From Glossina fuscipes (taxonomy: Eukaryota > Arthropoda > Insecta > Diptera > Glossinidae), in the NCBI RefSeq assembly GCF_014805625.2, contig NW_023998427.1:506082-570081 (forward strand): DNA of 64,000 nt, read 5' to 3'. This document shows positions 62,101 through 64,000 of this stretch, piece by piece; the stretch's first letter is position 1; every line of letters starts with the position of its first letter. A model generated the notes under the pieces. It was not told where the DNA came from. It ran no database searches and saw only the letters and a list, made by a program, of their open reading frames with translations. A program made the position numbers and the translations under genes.

Positions 62101-64000
62101 GCTATTCGCCTCCGGATGTTCGCATAATTACATCTATTAAGCAAAACGAAGTCAGTTCAAAGTAAGTGTGTATTTAAAATACTATGAAAATGCAAAATTG
62201 AAAGAGTTTGTCAATAATATCTTAATGCGGACTTCAATATCTTATTTTTAAAATAAACGTGTAAGAGGAAAAAATCGCATTGATCGTGAAGGGTTCGATT
62301 TCTCCTACACTCGTACATATTATAATTTTGATCTATATAAGTTATATTGGTTCTGAATTTGACGCAAAGTGGAAGTAATGCGAAAAATTGCACGATTTTC
62401 ATATCCTTATCTTTTGTGGTGAATGATTAAAATATGTTTCTAGGACGAAAAGGGTCCAGAACGAACATGACGTATTTGAGTAAGAGGGACGTGAGAAGCA
62501 TTTTTTTTTTTTAATTCTCAAGTGCTTGATTTGTACGTTAAATTCAATGTAGTGCCAGTCACACTTTACTTCTGGGCTCTTAATTCAAGCTATTCTCTGA
62601 TTTAAGAGATGATCCATCTCGAACATGGCTTTATATATTGATAATGAGTAGATAATGAATTCATATTAGCTTTCACATTTGTTAATATCATTTTCAACAT
62701 CTCATATATATGGTATTAAAATGTCACTGCTCGAGTAACGGTCAATAGGAAAATGTAAACGCGAATAACCTAAATGAGCAATACCAACGCAAAGGTAATG
62801 CCAAGAGTAGGAGCAAAGGAGGAGTCATTGGACAGACAGCGAAGAGACAATGTAACCAAGCCTTCGCCTTTGCAGTAAACAACAGAAGGTCGCATTTAAA
62901 ATTCTACCTAAGAACCTAAAAAATAGCACTTTGCCTAACTAATGGAAAATTCCCGTTCATTCGTTCACACGCTTAGGAAAAATGCCGAATCTTTCTCACA
63001 ATCTTAGTGTAAGCGAATCGAGCTCCAATAAAACAGTTACATCATCTTTGGACATCTAGTGTATTGTAGCTGACAAGTCGGTGTTGCAAATGCTTTCTCA
63101 GAATGTGTTATTTAACCTATTGGAACCATCTGTTTTTCGAGAACTTGTACTGTTTGGATAAAGACTGTTTGGGTTCACTGCGTTCTAAATCCATGACTAC
63201 CATGAATCTTAAGTTAATTGCAGGAACTTTTGCGAAAATTAATCTTATGATTTTTGACCAGGTTTGCAGTCAGCGTTGCTTTCTTTGCATCGGCTTGACA
63301 TAAGTCAATCTGTTTTTTACCAACGGTTATTTTTGTAAAAACAAGTAATTACACGCCTAACAAAAGAAGGAGAAGAAAAAAAATTAGCTTATGTTGGCTT
63401 TTAGTTGTTGATACCTTTCCTCTATACATGATTTGTCGCCAATATGATGCAGCCAACGCTGCTCGCAATAAAAAAAAGTGAGTGTAAATGACAAAGGTCA
63501 AAACGTACGAATCACATAATAATTTTAACGGTACTCATTAGAATTTCGTACGGATTCCGACTTGCTCAAGAGTTCAAGAGTACTTATATGTGCATTGGCC
63601 ATCGATAGGGAGAAAATTGCTTTACATTTTGCTTGAAAGTTTCCAAAGAAATAAAATATCGCAAAAATTTTTCTTCAAAAATTTAAATAGAAAACTTCAA
63701 AAATTCTTAGTGAAAAATTTTCGCAAAATTTAACGATAAAAATATAATGTAAGAAAAAATTGATTCATTATTGTCGCGATAAATTAAAAAGCTTTTCAAG
63801 CTTCTCGTACGTTAATCTTTAGAGATTACCTTCTATTTGTTTCATGGGATCTGTGGCGTAAAAGTTGGACCAACAATCTGTGGCGTAACAACTGTAATCC
63901 GTTATATTTGCACTAAGTGTATTATTGTTATCCACAAACGGCATCGTCGGCATTAGGGAATTTGAACATTCTGTTGGCCCCATTCTATTCGATACAGTTC
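50184..64000 (-). CDS. org-1: T-box transcription factor Org-1 (Tbx1/10-type), 5' end cut by window edge
   Basis: Seven coding exons (minus): beyond 64000-63830, 54477-53919, 53851-53695, 52660-52499, 52398-52331, 51072-50960 and 50896-50184. All phases agree. From the ATG at 63983 it gives 641 residues; the true start may lie outside the window. The T-box spans about residues 176-360 over four exons. It contains [96 protein letters not shown] and [15 protein letters not shown]. These fit Tbx1/org-1 better than other T-box groups. Before it is an Asn run; after it are poly-Gly, His/Asn-rich and Ser-rich regions. The protein binds T-site DNA in the nucleus; in Drosophila org-1 specifies alary and founder-cell muscles. 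The last intron (50897-50959) uses a GC donor (G|GCAAGT). The 9.35-kb intron (54478-63829) holds mobile-element debris. Confidence 0.95.
51073..52330 (-). other. org-1 intron (1258 bp)
   Basis: Lies between the exon ending the T-box and the following exon. It contains a purine-rich GAAAAGAAAAAAG run (about 51098-51138), a (TA)n tract (51169-51188) and a long poly-T (51891-51929). No gene is seen. Confidence 0.6.
52661..53694 (-). other. org-1 intron (1034 bp) with a repeat fragment
   Basis: Between two T-box exons. The part 52830-53280 carries CTTGTCCGCCTTGTCCGTCC (about 52860) and GTGGACAGACGGACTAAAGT (about 53248), the CCGTC/GACGG signature of the dispersed repeats here. A (TA)n tract lies at 53551-53571. 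Confidence 0.55.
58640..59930 (+). mobile_element. Decayed Ty3/gypsy-type retrotransposon gag-protease fragment
   Basis: A Gln-rich coiled stretch ([12 protein letters not shown], 58651 on) is followed by a block at about 58977-59105 starting [17 protein letters not shown], the opening of the capsid-like region in insect gypsy-class gag. Near 59460-59520 a Cys/His zinc-knuckle-like region is present but its spacing is disrupted. At about 59760-59910, [20 protein letters not shown] resembles the end of the retropepsin domain. Several stops and frame changes interrupt it, and no LTRs or polymerase were found. It is a dead, truncated copy lying antisense in the org-1 intron. Confidence 0.65.
60880..60945 (-). 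repeat. Isolated end of dispersed repeat
   Basis: GATGGGTATACGATATTCGC, then CATCCGAATATAGCTTTTTT ATTTG, resembles the right end of minus-oriented copies (GGTGGGTATGCGAAATTTGA, then GAATATAACTTTCTTACTTG at 4190-4235). The rest of the element was not found. Confidence 0.4.
61100..61625 (+). repeat. Dispersed repeat copy, best preserved in the window
   Basis: It starts AAGTAAGAAAGTTAAAGGCG and GTCGGGATCGAATTTTTAGT, then has ACCTATCACCGTTTATCC, GGGCGTTGTAGGTGTGTCCT, TAACGGGAGAATGTTTGCCA, two GACAGACGGACA-type blocks (61375-61405 and 61470-61486), and ends AGGGCGTTGCAAACGTTTTT, then TGCGCTGATGGTTATAAAAA. It shares whole blocks with copies at 35545 and 15895. No coding capacity. Confidence 0.7.
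61626..63829. other. Rest of the large org-1 intron
   Basis: AT-rich, with incidental frames only. No gene, RNA or recognisable repeat is seen apart from a poly-T tract near 62500. Confidence 0.55.
63830..64000 (-). CDS. org-1: First visible coding exon of org-1 (partial)
   Basis: The minus-strand frame is open from the window edge to a donor G|GTAATC at 63829. It is phase 1, which fits the phase of the acceptor TTTCAG at 54478. An ATG at 63983-63981 (followed by GPTECSN) could be the start, but the frame is still open upstream to the window edge. The residues are Asn-, Thr- and aromatic-rich ([19 protein letters not shown]), as is usual for an activation-type N-terminus. No known domain. 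The link to exon 2 rests on splice signals and phase only. Confidence 0.7.

Larger units (their letters stand above)
54478..63829 (-). other. Large org-1 intron (9.35 kb)
   Basis: It separates the N-terminal exon from the T-box-starting exon. It contains a (GT)n run (about 55301-55316), TA tracts (55799-55820, 57988-58020), a decayed gypsy fragment (58640-59930), a right-end repeat motif near 60880-60945 and a dispersed repeat (61100-61625). Plus-strand frames at 56938-57213 and 57501-57761 show no motif. The second lies in a less AT-rich block that could be a regulatory element. Confidence 0.6.

Noticed and set aside
1..64000. tRNA, rRNA, snRNA or CRISPR-like arrays
   Set aside because: I looked for tRNA B-box-like GGTTCGAATC strings and for regular spacer arrays. 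The few TTCGAAT hits (for example near 53143) lack a matching acceptor stem or A box, and the regular arrays are the satellite and minisatellites already listed.

Overview
The window is eukaryotic, AT-rich and gene-poor. Its genes have short introns of about 55-80 bp with canonical GTAAG/(Y)AG borders, and every recognisable protein is insect-like. The set (two GMC oxidoreductases, a sepiapterin reductase with a diverged sister gene, the splicing factor Es2 and the Tbx1-type T-box gene org-1) reads as a higher fly (Brachycera). A calyptrate such as a tsetse is my best guess, but the species cannot be fixed from sequence alone. Three assembly gaps (13020-13374, 32406-32415, 44823-44922) show that this is a draft scaffold. 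From memory, Sptr, its sister CG12116, Es2 and org-1 are close neighbours on the Drosophila X (Muller A), so the right half looks like conserved X-type synteny.

Layout: 1-7.9 kb holds a tandem pair of secreted GMC oxidoreductases, each with a signal-peptide exon, a phase-1 intron of about 60 bp and one long catalytic exon. From 7.9 to 25.5 kb I find no certain gene. It holds dispersed repeats, a GC-rich palindromic satellite running into a gap (12325-13019), two decayed LINE fragments and two weak exon candidates. From 25.5 to 31 kb there are two minus-strand multi-exon genes for secreted proteins I do not recognise. They share an identical 20-codon signal exon plan and Cys-x-Cys motifs. From 33.5 to 34.7 kb lies a sepiapterin-reductase-like gene that has lost the family's hallmark residues. 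An open frame of about 100 codons follows its UGA stop without a break. From 39.5 to 42.1 kb Sptr (+) and Es2 (-) converge. From 50.2 kb to the window end runs org-1 (-) in seven coding exons. Its first visible exon is cut by the window edge, and its intron of about 9.4 kb contains a decayed Ty3/gypsy gag-protease fragment.

How the genes work together: Sptr makes tetrahydrobiopterin and related pteridines, and its neighbour looks like a derived, possibly non-catalytic sister. Es2 is a general spliceosome factor and org-1 a developmental transcription factor, so these are not a pathway but a conserved chromosomal neighbourhood. The GMC pair probably arose by duplication and acts outside the cell or in the secretory route.

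Exon borders were built by hand from splice consensus plus reading-phase agreement; no transcript or homology search was possible.
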